Source: Ruegeria arenilitoris
Lineage (GTDB): Bacteria; Pseudomonadota; Alphaproteobacteria; Rhodobacterales; Rhodobacteraceae
DNA: 64,000 bases
NCBI RefSeq assembly: GCF_013032445.1
Contig: NZ_WQCA01000004.1
Coordinates: forward strand, 62,001 to 126,000
Direction: 5' to 3'
Shown: positions 46,006-54,233 of the stretch, piece by piece
How positions within the stretch are numbered: position 1 is the first letter of the stretch
Layout of the letters: each line of letters opens with the position of its first letter
Notes under the pieces: model-generated
Told to the model about the DNA's origin: nothing
What the model saw: the letters and a program-made list of their open reading frames with translations, nothing else
Database searches by the model: none
Program-made: the position numbers and the translations under genes

Positions 46006-47151
46006 TCAACCCAACCGTTTCTTGAATCTTAGTGTGGCCGCCAACAATCCGAATGCCGCAAAGCCGACCATCCAGAGAATTCCCCAGCGCAATTCGTATA
46101 GCGACGCGTCACGCAGGACCACGCCGCGGATCATGTCCATGAAATGGGTTGCCGGCAGGACCTGAGCAATCATCTGTACGGGTTCTGGCATACCGTCGAA
46201 GGGGAACATGAAGCCCGACATCAGGATTGAGGGCAGCAGGACAAAGATGGTCATCTGCATTGATTGAAGCTGGTTTTGGGCGAGTGTCGAAATGACCAGC
46301 CCCAGCGAGAGGCTGGCAACAATGAACAGCAACGTTACCACCAGCAATACACCCAGCCCACCGTTGATCGGGACATCGAAGAGGATGTGCCCAAGGCCGA
46401 GGATGATTGCGACCTGTATCAAGCCCAGAAAGATGTAGGGGATGATCTTGCCGATCATCAGTTCGATCGAACGGATTGGCGTGTTGATCAGCATCTCCAT
46501 ATTGCCCCGCTCGCGTTCGCGGACGATGGCGGCTGAGGTGAACAGGATCATCGTCATGGTCAGGATCACGCCGACAAGACCCGGCACGATATTGACCGCC
46601 GACCGCTGCTCGGGGTTGAAGTAAAGTGTCACCTCGAACGTGGGCACCTGCCGGTTGGGTGGTTGTTTCAGCAGTTCTGTCAAAGGCATCGTGCGCAGGG
46701 ATTTGATTGCGCTGGCCACCATCGTGTCCGAGCCATCGACGATCCAATGGGCAACAGGCCGGCTGCTGGTCTGGTCGGTTGCGTTGGGCAGGCCTAACCC
46801 GACAGACGGGCTGCGGGCAAGGCGCTGACTGACGTCCGGTGGGATAATCAGCGCGGCGCGCACGCGGGATTCGGTGATCGCGCGCTCGGCTTCTTGCGGT
46901 GTTGTTAGCTGTTCGGTGATGGTCACGACCTGCGTGGCCTGAACGATCTGCGCCAGCGTACGTGACAACTCGGTTCTGGACTGATCCACCAGTGCTACGG
47001 GCACATGGCGCAGGTTGGTGTTGATCGCATAGCCGAACAGCAGCAGCTGGATCAGGGGGATCATGATTACCATGGCGAACGTCATCCGGTCTCGTCGCAG
47101 TTGCAGCAACTCTTTCTTCAGCACAGCGGCGATGCGGCGTGGTGAGATCAC
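46006..47151 (-). CDS. ABC-2 type transporter permease (YhhJ-like)
   Basis: A 381-residue permease with one N-terminal helix (about 25-45), a large extracytoplasmic domain (about 46-175), and five C-terminal helices. Signature ABC-2 segments are YFNPEQRSAVNIVPGLVGVILTM and ERERGNMEMLINTPIRSIELMIGKIIPY. YhhJ/YbhR-type permeases work with an ATPase and a HlyD protein to export drugs or lipids. Its start overlaps the ATPase stop by four bases. A linked second permease (YbhS-like) is absent, so it may act as a homodimer. Confidence 0.9.
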   Translation of the reverse strand: MISPRRIAAVLKKELLQLRRDRMTFAMVIMIPLIQLLLFGYAINTNLRHVPVALVDQSRTELSRTLAQIVQATQVVTITEQLTTPQEAERAITESRVRAALIIPPDVSQRLARSPSVGLGLPNATDQTSSRPVAHWIVDGSDTMVASAIKSLRTMPLTELLKQPPNRQVPTFEVTLYFNPEQRSAVNIVPGLVGVILTMTMILFTSAAIVRERERGNMEMLINTPIRSIELMIGKIIPYIFLGLIQVAIILGLGHILFDVPINGGLGVLLVVTLLFIVASLSLGLVISTLAQNQLQSMQMTIFVLLPSILMSGFMFPFDGMPEPVQMIAQVLPATHFMDMIRGVVLRDASLYELRWGILWMVGFAAFGLLAATLRFKKRLG

Positions 47152-48074
47152 TGTTCAGGCCCTCGTGTGGCGCTGACGAACACGTCTTCCAGATTTGGTC
47201 GCTGCGGGGTCAGAGACAGGTCGGGAAACGCAGCAAGTTGGCCGCGCAACATGTCCACCGGCTGAGGTTCGGATTTGTCCACCAGCACACGCAGCCGCGA
47301 CCCGACTTGCGCAGTCGACAGGATTTTGGGTTTGCCGTCCAACGCGTGTTTAACCTTGCGCAGGTCCGGGCCTTCAACTTCGACAACATCGGCCTGCAGA
47401 TCATCCATCAACTGGCGCGGAGACCCGTCCGCCTTTTTCACTCCGTGTTGCAGGATCGCCAGCCGGTGACAGCGCTCGGCCTCGTCCATGAAATGGGTCG
47501 ACACGATCATCGTAGCGCCCTGATCTACGAGATCAAACAGCTGCTCCCAGAACGTACGACGGGTTTCGGGATCGACAGCTGATGTTGGCTCGTCCAGAAA
47601 AAGCAGTTTGGGGCGGTGCAAGACGGTCGCCGCAAGGGCGAGTTTTTGTCGTTGTCCGCCGCTCATGCTGCCACTGAGCTGATGTACGTTGGCCGTCAGG
47701 TCGTAAGTATGCAGCAGCTCGTCGATCCGGCCCGCTGCCGATTTCGTTGGAATGCCATAGATAGCCGCCGCGAACCGGAGGTTTTCCAGTACTGTCAGGT
47801 CGCGGTAATACGAGAAGATTTGAGTCATGTACCCGATCTCGTTCTTAAGCGGCTCTGCCGCCTCGGGCATTGACCGACCCAAAACCGAGATCGCCCCACT
47901 GCTGGGGGTCAGCAGGCCGGTCAGCATGCGCATGGTTGTGGTCTTGCCGCAGCCGTTGGGGCCGAGAAACCCGTAGATCTGGCCCGTTCGGATCTCGAGG
48001 TCCAGATTGTTAACGGCGGTGTTTTCCCCGAACCGGCGGGTCAGACCCTGCGTCGAGACGACGACATCATTCAT
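47148..48074 (-). CDS. ABC transporter ATP-binding protein (YbhF/NodI-like)
   Basis: A 308-residue ATPase with Walker A GPNGCGKTT (about 38-46), Q-loop, signature MSGGQRQKLALAATVL (about 136), Walker B LLFLDEPTSAVD (about 157) and H-loop VSTHFMDEAERC. A C-terminal domain of about 80 residues follows, as in drug/lipid exporters. It has a single nucleotide domain, unlike the duplicated E. coli YbhF. It overlaps both neighbours by four bases, fixing a three-gene operon with the HlyD protein and permease. Confidence 0.93.
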   Translation of the reverse strand: MNDVVVSTQGLTRRFGENTAVNNLDLEIRTGQIYGFLGPNGCGKTTTMRMLTGLLTPSSGAISVLGRSMPEAAEPLKNEIGYMTQIFSYYRDLTVLENLRFAAAIYGIPTKSAAGRIDELLHTYDLTANVHQLSGSMSGGQRQKLALAATVLHRPKLLFLDEPTSAVDPETRRTFWEQLFDLVDQGATMIVSTHFMDEAERCHRLAILQHGVKKADGSPRQLMDDLQADVVEVEGPDLRKVKHALDGKPKILSTAQVGSRLRVLVDKSEPQPVDMLRGQLAAFPDLSLTPQRPNLEDVFVSATRGPEQ

Positions 48075-49030
48075 GGCATAGGGACCTGCACGGGCACTCC
48101 GGCGGGCAGGTCCGGGGATGCGGTGGGCAGGTCAATCTCAGCTAAATAGACAAGGCGCGTGCGGTCGTCCTTGTTTAACCCGTAATAGGGGGTGAACGAC
48201 GCGTCGTCGCTGACCCAGCGGATCACGCCGTCCAGCGGATCGGCCAGCCCGTCAACGCGCACTTCCAGCGTATCGCCGGGTTTCAGATTGACGCGATGCG
48301 GCTCGGGCACATAGACGCGCGCGTAAGGCGTCTGGCCCGTGACCATCACGGCGACGGGGCTGCCGGATGTTACCCGCTCTCCAAGGTTCCACGGCAAGGA
48401 ATCCAGCACTCCGTCACGGGTCGCCGTGACCCTCAGGTCATCCAGAACGGTCCGCTCGGCGGTCACCAGGGCCTCAGCCGCACGCACGTTGGCCTCGGCA
48501 ACCGCAAGGTCTTCGGGGCGGGTGCCATTTTGCAGTTCCTTCAGGGATTCACGCGCACTCGCCAACTCGGCCCGCGCTGAATCCCGCAGCGCAAGGTCAT
48601 TTGCAACCTGCGCTTCTGTCACGACCGAGTTCTCGACCAGTCTGGCATTTCGGTCATAGATGGCCTCGGCATCGGCCAGCCGCGCAACAGCGCCTACCAC
48701 CTTGGCCTCGGCAATCGCAATCTCTTCCTCTCGCGGTCCGACCTGCAGTTTCAGAAGGGTGGCTTGCGCCTTCTGAAGCTCAGCCTGCGCCAGACTTAGT
48801 TTTGCGGTCTGCAAAGTGGGGTCAAGTTGAACCAGAGTATCGCCTGCCCGGACGGCCGTCCCTTCGGCCACCGGCAAATCCACAACTATTTCGCTGGCCG
48901 TCGCGGTCAAAGCCACCCGGTCGCGCGCCAATACGCCTAAGGCGACGCTGGTATCGGACCCAGAGCACCGGTCCAGAAAGGCGGGCAGTACAGCCGCTAG
49001 GATCAAGGGTATGGGGATCGTCAGATTCAA
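48071..49030 (-). CDS. HlyD-family secretion protein (YbhG-like) of the ABC-2 exporter
   Basis: A protein of about 319 residues with an N-terminal hydrophobic segment (IPIPLILAAVLPAFL), lipoyl half (about 50-80, VVDLPVAEGTAVRAGDTLVQLD), a helical hairpin of A/E/L-rich repeats (about 85-200) and the second lipoyl half/barrel (RDGVLDSLPWNLGERV). TTG 49030 preceded by GGAGGGAAC is preferred; ATG 49072 is possible but adds 14 polar residues before the signal. The signal ends near a Cys (LDRCSG), so lipid anchoring is possible though the lipobox is poor. Confidence 0.85.
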   Translation of the reverse strand: MNLTIPIPLILAAVLPAFLDRCSGSDTSVALGVLARDRVALTATASEIVVDLPVAEGTAVRAGDTLVQLDPTLQTAKLSLAQAELQKAQATLLKLQVGPREEEIAIAEAKVVGAVARLADAEAIYDRNARLVENSVVTEAQVANDLALRDSARAELASARESLKELQNGTRPEDLAVAEANVRAAEALVTAERTVLDDLRVTATRDGVLDSLPWNLGERVTSGSPVAVMVTGQTPYARVYVPEPHRVNLKPGDTLEVRVDGLADPLDGVIRWVSDDASFTPYYGLNKDDRTRLVYLAEIDLPTASPDLPAGVPVQVPMP

Positions 49031-49081
49031 CAGGGTTCCCTCCGGTGCTTGGCCTTTGAACGCGTTGGGCAATAGTCAAAG

Positions 49082-49107
49082 CATAAAATCAGGAAATCTG
49101 ATTTATG
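49082..49107. promoter_or_regulatory. AT-rich inverted repeat between the dehalogenase and exporter operons
   Basis: CATAAAATCAG (49082-49092) is repeated inverted as CTGATTTATG (49098-49107) with a five-base spacer. It stands out from the GC-rich flanks. Being just upstream of the HlyD gene and just downstream of the dehalogenase stop, it could be an operator for the exporter operon or a terminator of the upstream one. Confidence 0.4.
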
Positions 49108-49142
49108 TATACGGTTCAGCCACAACAGATGGCAGGGCAGGT

Positions 49143-50033
49143 TCACGCGGGCAGGCGCGCTAGCCAATCCTTCAGCTTTTCTCCGATCAGATGGGGGTTA
49201 TCTTCCTGCAGGAAATGAATCCCTTTACCGATATCCACAACTTCGAGGTTCTGGATGGTCTGATGGCACCATTTGACCTCCTTCGGCCCGATGGTGCCTC
49301 CGGGCCTGGCGTGGAACATCAGCATCGGGGTTTGCGTTTCTCCTAGCCAACGGCTGTAGGCGCTGACGATCTCATGAACGTCCGAAGGTGTGCCGTCGAT
49401 CGGTATTTCACAAGGCCACACCCGGACTGGCTTGCGGCTGCGCGCCGTGCGAAATGGCGCGCGATAGTGCTCCATTTCTTGCGGTGTCAGATCACGCACA
49501 ATGGCGCTTGGCAGGACTTTCTCGACGAACATGTTCAGGCCCGAGATCATCACCCACCCCAGACCCGGCGTCCGCATCATGCGAAACCCGGCGCGAAAAT
49601 CTGGCGGGAACCCGGCCCAACTCATCGGGCGGACCAAACCTTCCATGAAAACGATGCCACGAATGTTCTCAGGATGCCGGTGCGCATAGTGGAACCCCAA
49701 AGCCGAGCCCCAGTCATGGATAACCAGCGTCACGTTCTTCAGTCCCAGCGCCTTGATGAACCCGTCAACGTAGGGAACGTGGTCGACAAAGCGGTAGGGA
49801 ATATCCGGCTTATCCGATTTGCCCATGCCGATCAGATCCATCGCGATAGCGCGGCCCTGCCGGGCGGCATAGGGGATAATGTTGCGCCACAGATAAGACG
49901 AGGTGGGATTGCCATGCAGAAACAGGACTGGCGCGCCTTCGCCTTCGTCGACATAGTGGATGCGCTGCCCATTCACCTCGACATACTTCGAGTCAAACGG
50001 GAAGTCGGGTGATATCTCTTGTTCGGTACTCAT
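49143..50033 (-). CDS. dhaA: Haloalkane dehalogenase (HLD-II type)
   Basis: A 296-residue alpha/beta hydrolase that should cleave carbon-halogen bonds by hydrolysis. The catalytic set is complete: nucleophile Asp107 in VIHDWGSALGF, with halide-binding Trp108 next to it and Asn42 in HGNPTSSYLW; catalytic Glu131 in FMEGLVRPM; and His273 in GIHFLQEDNP. An Asp-His-Glu triad with Asn+Trp is the pattern of subfamily II (DhaA/LinB). The length is normal and there is no signal peptide. It is the last gene of a three-gene operon, overlapping the GFA gene by four bases. The gene symbol reflects family, not proven orthology. Confidence 0.88.
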   Translation of the reverse strand: MSTEQEISPDFPFDSKYVEVNGQRIHYVDEGEGAPVLFLHGNPTSSYLWRNIIPYAARQGRAIAMDLIGMGKSDKPDIPYRFVDHVPYVDGFIKALGLKNVTLVIHDWGSALGFHYAHRHPENIRGIVFMEGLVRPMSWAGFPPDFRAGFRMMRTPGLGWVMISGLNMFVEKVLPSAIVRDLTPQEMEHYRAPFRTARSRKPVRVWPCEIPIDGTPSDVHEIVSAYSRWLGETQTPMLMFHARPGGTIGPKEVKWCHQTIQNLEVVDIGKGIHFLQEDNPHLIGEKLKDWLARLPA

Positions 50034-50467
50034 TGAGCCGCTCTTTCAACTTTCTGCGTTTCTTCGATCAAACCCCGCGGTTCATCATACCACGCGGGGC
50101 GGGACGCCCAGCAGTCAATCGCGTTAACGGGTTGGGACGGCGGGCGTGACAGACTGCCAACGGGGACAACCAGAAACTTGCCGTTCTGTGTCTCGAATGG
50201 CAGCGTCGTCCTGTAGCTTCGGCAAATCACCCGACGCACTTGGGAATTTGGCACATCGAAGCTGGCCAGCATGTCCTGGCCGTCCAGCCATTCGATCTGA
50301 TCAGACGTGGTGAAGGCATTTGCAGCATGGGATGAGCCAGAGGCCCTTTGGCAGAAGCTGCAATAGCACAGTTTGAAGGCGGCCATGCTGTCTTGTACCC
50401 GGTAGCGTACCGCGCCGCAGATGCATTGCCCGTAGATCGTGTTCGGATGACCCATCAAAGCGTTCAT
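50030..50467 (-). CDS. GFA/CENP-V family zinc-binding protein
   Basis: A 145-residue protein of the glutathione-dependent formaldehyde-activating (GFA) fold. Zinc ligands appear in QCICGAVRY and CYCSFCQRASG. The third cluster, usually C-x-x-C, reads CRSYRTTL, so the second Cys is replaced by Tyr and one site is probably altered. ATG 50467 follows directly after the preceding gene's TGA; longer starts up to 50509 overlap that gene. Linked to a dehalogenase, which releases alcohols or aldehyde precursors, but a direct role is a guess. Confidence 0.82.
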   Translation of the reverse strand: MNALMGHPNTIYGQCICGAVRYRVQDSMAAFKLCYCSFCQRASGSSHAANAFTTSDQIEWLDGQDMLASFDVPNSQVRRVICRSYRTTLPFETQNGKFLVVPVGSLSRPPSQPVNAIDCWASRPAWYDEPRGLIEETQKVERAAQ

Positions 50468-50468
50468 C

Positions 50469-50846
50469 TCAAGCACGATAGGCAAAATACGCGCGGACAG
50501 GGGCGGCAAATGTCAGGCCCATGCTGATGATCGAGATGATAAAACCGATAACCGCGGTCGCTGGGATCGAGACCAGAAAATCAACAGCAATCGCTGCACG
50601 GATACCGATCATGCTGCGCTTGAGAATGGACGCGACGATGCAGGCAAAGGTCACCATATAGCCCAGCATCGTATTGAGCATCAGGTTGGCAGCTTGTGGG
50701 CCAGCCAGCTCTCCGACCTGTAGGCCGTAAAATTTGAAGGCGGCGAAAAAGCCAAAGGCGAGCACGATTTTCAGCGCGTTCAGGATGAAGATCATGCGCA
50801 GAGTGACGGGTTTTGATGCGCCGGGTGTCGGGTCGATGGCGGTCAT
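50469..50846 (-). CDS. Small membrane protein of unknown function
   Basis: A 125-residue protein with a short polar N-terminus (MTAIDPTPGASKP) and three or four hydrophobic helices (about 18-38, 48-70, 78-100 and 102-118). I do not recognise the family. ATG 50846 is preceded by GGAG; the long open frame upstream of it runs into the divergent TetR gene and its operators and is not credible. It is the first gene of the dehalogenase operon, so it is the direct target of the palindromes upstream. Confidence 0.75.
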   Translation of the reverse strand: MTAIDPTPGASKPVTLRMIFILNALKIVLAFGFFAAFKFYGLQVGELAGPQAANLMLNTMLGYMVTFACIVASILKRSMIGIRAAIAVDFLVSIPATAVIGFIISIISMGLTFAAPVRAYFAYRA

Positions 50847-50902
50847 ATCTGAACTCCGTTTCAGATGGGTTACGCAGCATTTGCCGCCGCGCATCCGCAA
50901 TG

Positions 50903-50944
50903 CTATCCATGTGGATAGGAACTGATTACTATCCACATGGATAG
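50903..50944. promoter_or_regulatory. Twin palindromic operator between the TetR gene and the dehalogenase operon
   Basis: Two near-identical 16-base palindromes lie here: CTATCCATGTGGATAG (50903-50918) and CTATCCACATGGATAG (50929-50944), spaced 26 bases centre to centre. They occupy the divergent gap between the TetR-type regulator (starting 50964) and the membrane protein gene (starting 50846), the usual place for an autoregulatory TetR operator pair. Confidence 0.8.
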
Positions 50945-50963
50945 AAAAAGCAAGGAGAAATCT

Positions 50964-51557
50964 GTGGCGCGCAAACGCAAGACGGATCACGACAGTGCTG
51001 TGGCAGGGGCGCTGGACCTGTTTTGGCGGCGGGGGTACCACGGTGCCAGCACGCGGGAGCTTGAGCAGGAGACGGGGCTGACCCGATTCACACTGCAAAC
51101 GACGTATGGCGGGAAAGAGAAGTTTTTCCTAAAGACTTTGGACACTTATCTGGACACTGCCGAGGCCCGGCATTTCCCTGATCCCGAAACCTATTCGCTG
51201 GATGATCTGGCTGGTTGGTTTCGGGGCATCGCGTCAACCGAGCGGATGCCAAAGATTGAGGATGCCGGGTGTCTTGCCTTTAATTCGATCAGTTCATTCG
51301 ACCGCTCTGATCCCGAGGTCAACGTGCGAATCGAGCGGTACCTTACCGCACTGGAAGGGCGGTTCGCGGCGATACTGAGCCGGGCAAAGGCTGACGGGGC
51401 CATCCGTTCCGAGGTCGATCCGGATGAGTCCGCACGGGTGCTGATCGGTCTCTTGCTGGGCCTTCATACGATCATGAAGGCCCGAACCTCGGATCAGTTT
51501 CCACCGAGCTACGCCGAGGCGACGGTCGGTCTGATTGAAGGGTGGAAAAAACAGTAA
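50964..51557 (+). CDS. TetR-family transcriptional regulator
   Basis: A 197-residue repressor with an N-terminal helix-turn-helix (about 10-52; AVAGALDLFWRRGYHGASTRELEQETGL) and a helical ligand-binding domain. GTG 50964 (MARKRKTDH) follows AAGGAG at six bases and is preferred. An ATG at 50937 is in frame but lies inside the operator palindrome. It is transcribed divergently from the membrane protein-GFA-dehalogenase operon, which it most likely represses; the inducer may be a haloalkane or its product, by inference only. Confidence 0.9.
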   Translation: MARKRKTDHDSAVAGALDLFWRRGYHGASTRELEQETGLTRFTLQTTYGGKEKFFLKTLDTYLDTAEARHFPDPETYSLDDLAGWFRGIASTERMPKIEDAGCLAFNSISSFDRSDPEVNVRIERYLTALEGRFAAILSRAKADGAIRSEVDPDESARVLIGLLLGLHTIMKARTSDQFPPSYAEATVGLIEGWKKQ

Positions 51558-51921
51558 GTTACCAAACATACAGGCGCAACTGACCTCTTGCGGCGTAAGA
51601 ACTGCGCGCCTGCAACGAATGTGCGGATTGTGGGCTGCCACTGCAACATTTTGGTCGGCTGTTGAGTGGCTGCTTTGGGGAAGCTGCAGTGCAGCGCGCT
51701 CTGCTTGGCCAACGGCAGGTTTGGGCCATTTCAATTTTTGGCTTACTGATTGACAGGGTAAGTTCTTCAGACACTGAATTTAGCAGCAGGGGACTCTGCC
51801 TATCAAATCCCTCAATGCCATCGGCGCTCGCTTTCGCGAATTTGCACACGTGCGTGGGGGCAAGCGTAGCTTCAAGGAGATTTCGCTGAGAAGGGCCGAG
51901 GCCCCCCGACAGATGCTGTGT
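51558..51921. repeat. Gap containing a copy of the dispersed intergenic repeat
   Basis: 364 bases between convergent genes without a coding region. TGCAACGAATGTGCGG (51611-51626) and GCTGCTTTGGGGAAGCTGC with AGTGCAGCG (51669-51696) match the copies at 57.4 and 60.8 kb. No clean terminator was found. Confidence 0.5.
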
Positions 51922-52677
51922 TTAACACGTTGAATTCGGGTCGACTTTGAACAGATGTTCCACGAACACGCGGGTAACGTCCTGCAATTTGTCAGTACGC
52001 GCATGGTCGCGTTGCAACTCTGCCGGAACCACGTTCCATGTGATCGGTTCGACCCCTGCCTCGATCATGCGGCGCATGCCGTTTTCATGGCTGAGCGGAG
52101 TGATTGAGCCAACGGCGTCTTCCGGCACATAGACGTCATATCCCGCGAACTCGGCTTTAATAGCGGGATAGGCCAGACAGACATCCGTCCAGAGACCACC
52201 CATAATCAGCTTTGTTCGGCCGGTTGCTTCGACCGCAGCGACGAATTCAGGTTCCTCCCAAGCGTTGACATTTGTCCGGTCAACAAAGACTGCGTTCGGA
52301 GCCAACTCACGCAGTTCATCGATCATCGGATCATAACCGTTCAGGCCCACGGCGACATTGCTGAAAATGATCGGAATGTCATAGATCACGGCGGTTTTGA
52401 TCAGACCCGTGGTGTTGTTGATCAGTTCTGCATGATCGATATTCCTGACACCAGCCAAAATAGGCGGCTGGTAGTCGATCAGGATTAGTGCCGAGTTGGT
52501 TGGTGACAAAAACGGGTCTTCGTCAGCGGCTAGGTTCGATTTGCCCTGATAGCCTTCCGGGTATGTCGCAACACCATCCACTGTTTTGATCATCGGAGTT
52601 TCAGCCAGTGTCGGCAATGCTGTGGTGGCGATGGTCAGGCTCAGTGCCACATCGAACGGTTTTAGTAAAGTGACCAC
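51922..52677 (-). CDS. Exported isochorismatase-like cysteine hydrolase
   Basis: A 251-residue protein with a likely signal peptide (hydrophobic VALSLTIATTALPTLA, cleavage near residue 26) followed by an isochorismatase-fold domain (about 60-225). Catalytic Asp is in ALILIDYQPP, and Cys in GGLWTDVCLAYPA; the Lys is expected in the VDRTNVNAW region but is not obvious there. Relatives include YcaC-like hydrolases. ATG 52677 lies close to the upstream VOC gene, and both probably form an operon divergent from a LysR gene. The substrate is unknown. Confidence 0.85.
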   Translation of the reverse strand: MVTLLKPFDVALSLTIATTALPTLAETPMIKTVDGVATYPEGYQGKSNLAADEDPFLSPTNSALILIDYQPPILAGVRNIDHAELINNTTGLIKTAVIYDIPIIFSNVAVGLNGYDPMIDELRELAPNAVFVDRTNVNAWEEPEFVAAVEATGRTKLIMGGLWTDVCLAYPAIKAEFAGYDVYVPEDAVGSITPLSHENGMRRMIEAGVEPITWNVVPAELQRDHARTDKLQDVTRVFVEHLFKVDPNSTC

Positions 52678-52703
52678 GAGAGTGTCTCCTTGAGTGATTG
52701 GTG

Positions 52704-53135
52704 TTAGCGGTGTGCATGCTCGGCGATGAGCTGCGCGACAGAGGGGCCGGGGCCGACAAGCTCCAGAACATTGCGATCCGGGTCGCGAATGAAGATGGTT
52801 TTGATACCGCGAAATTCTCGACGGCCGGTGATGGCAATGCCGCTTTCGGTAACAAAGGTTTCGGTTGCTTCGGCGTCCTTCACCTTGACGGCCAGGTGGG
52901 TGATGCCCGGATACTTCTCGGTCTCGTCCATCAGAACGTTTTCGCCTGCTTTTGCAGTTGCCGGGCCCAACAGATTGATGTTGATCCCGGACGGGTGCAG
53001 CATCACCAGCGGATGGCCTTGGTAATAGCCGCCGTCAGCGACCATTTCGAACCCCAACAACTCATAAAAGGCGACGGATGCATCGCGGTTGCTGATGCGG
53101 ATGCCGATGTGATCGAAATTTTTGATATCCAACAT
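52704..53135 (-). CDS. VOC-family (glyoxalase/dioxygenase-like) protein
   Basis: A 143-residue protein with two beta-alpha-beta-beta-beta units. Probable metal ligands are His10 in FDHIGIRIS, His in THLAVKV and Glu in VLELVGP. This fold covers glyoxalases, ring-cleaving dioxygenases and resistance proteins, and sequence alone does not choose. It is 26 bases upstream of the isochorismatase-like gene on the same strand and divergent from the LysR gene. Confidence 0.85.
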   Translation of the reverse strand: MLDIKNFDHIGIRISNRDASVAFYELLGFEMVADGGYYQGHPLVMLHPSGININLLGPATAKAGENVLMDETEKYPGITHLAVKVKDAEATETFVTESGIAITGRREFRGIKTIFIRDPDRNVLELVGPGPSVAQLIAEHAHR

Positions 53136-53220
53136 AGTTTGACCTTTCCTTTGCTTGCAACAAAGGTAGCTATGCCTGTATTGGACTTTAATATCTCGTT
53201 TAGAATGGCATTTGTTCCAT

Positions 53221-54117
53221 ATGGATTATAATAGGGATCTCTTTGATGGCATGATTCTTTTCTGCGCAGTCGTGGAGCAGGAAGGTATGAGTGCAGGCGC
53301 CAAACTGTTGGGCCATACGCCCAGCCATGTCAGTAAAGAGATCGCGCGGCTTGAAGCGCGGCTTGGCACTCGGCTTTTGAACCGGACGACGCGCCGGATC
53401 AGCCTCACGGAATCCGGTCGTATTTACTATGAAAACGCCCGCCGGATTGTGGATGACACCCGTGCGGTGCAGAACCGGTTGCATTCGGTGGGCGACCGGC
53501 CCTTTGGAGAACTTCGGATGAGCGTGCCTGTGGTGTTCGCGCACGGGTGGCTAAATGACTGGCTGCCCGAATTCCTCCAGCGATACCCCGAAGTTGATCT
53601 GAACATCGACGTATCCGAGCGCCGCGCCGACATGATCGGTGAGGGCATCGACTTGCTGGTGCGCATCGGTGATTTGCCCCCGTCCGACCTGATCGCCCGC
53701 GAGATTTTTTGTACACAGGGTCTTACGGTGGCTTCGCCCACTTATCTGAAGCGCAATGGCACGCCGCGCCATCCCAATGAACTAAAAGAGCACCAACTGA
53801 TTGATTTTTCGTTTCACGGGTTCACACAAAACTGGACCTATCCAGGACCAGACGGAGAATTGATCACGGTGCCAATCGCTCCCCGAATACGATGCAACGA
53901 TGCCCATACCGAAAAGGTGCTGGCACTTGCCGGTCGTGGGATCACCCGTTTGCCAGAGCTTTCCTGCCGGGCGGAACTGGATGCCGGAACACTGGTGGCG
54001 ATTTTACCCAATTTCCGCGCACCGTCGATCGGGGTCAACGTGATCTACGCCAGCCGTGACAACCTGCCCGCAAAGGCCCGTGCCATGATTGATTTTCTGG
54101 TCGAAAAGAGCGGCTGA
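53221..54117 (+). CDS. LysR-family transcriptional regulator
   Basis: A 298-residue regulator with an N-terminal helix-turn-helix (about 5-62; GMSAGAKLLGHTPSHVSKEIARLEARLGTRLLNRTTRRISLT) and an effector-binding domain (about 90-295) of the CrgA/AaeR-like group. ATG 53221 is chosen over a TTG three codons earlier. The 85-base gap to the divergent VOC gene suggests it controls the VOC-isochorismatase operon. Confidence 0.92.
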   Translation: MDYNRDLFDGMILFCAVVEQEGMSAGAKLLGHTPSHVSKEIARLEARLGTRLLNRTTRRISLTESGRIYYENARRIVDDTRAVQNRLHSVGDRPFGELRMSVPVVFAHGWLNDWLPEFLQRYPEVDLNIDVSERRADMIGEGIDLLVRIGDLPPSDLIAREIFCTQGLTVASPTYLKRNGTPRHPNELKEHQLIDFSFHGFTQNWTYPGPDGELITVPIAPRIRCNDAHTEKVLALAGRGITRLPELSCRAELDAGTLVAILPNFRAPSIGVNVIYASRDNLPAKARAMIDFLVEKSG

Positions 54118-54233
54118 GGTCGGATCCTTTAGGTGCTCCCATCCCAACCATTGGAGACAAGCGGCCTGTACACTCCCTCCGATCTGGGCACGTACAACAG
54201 TTTTCGGACCAAACAGTGCTACCTGTTTTCTCT

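Noticed and set aside
50937..50963. ATG 50937 as start of the TetR gene
   Set aside because: It lies inside an operator palindrome and lacks a ribosome site, whereas GTG 50964 has AAGGAG at the right distance.
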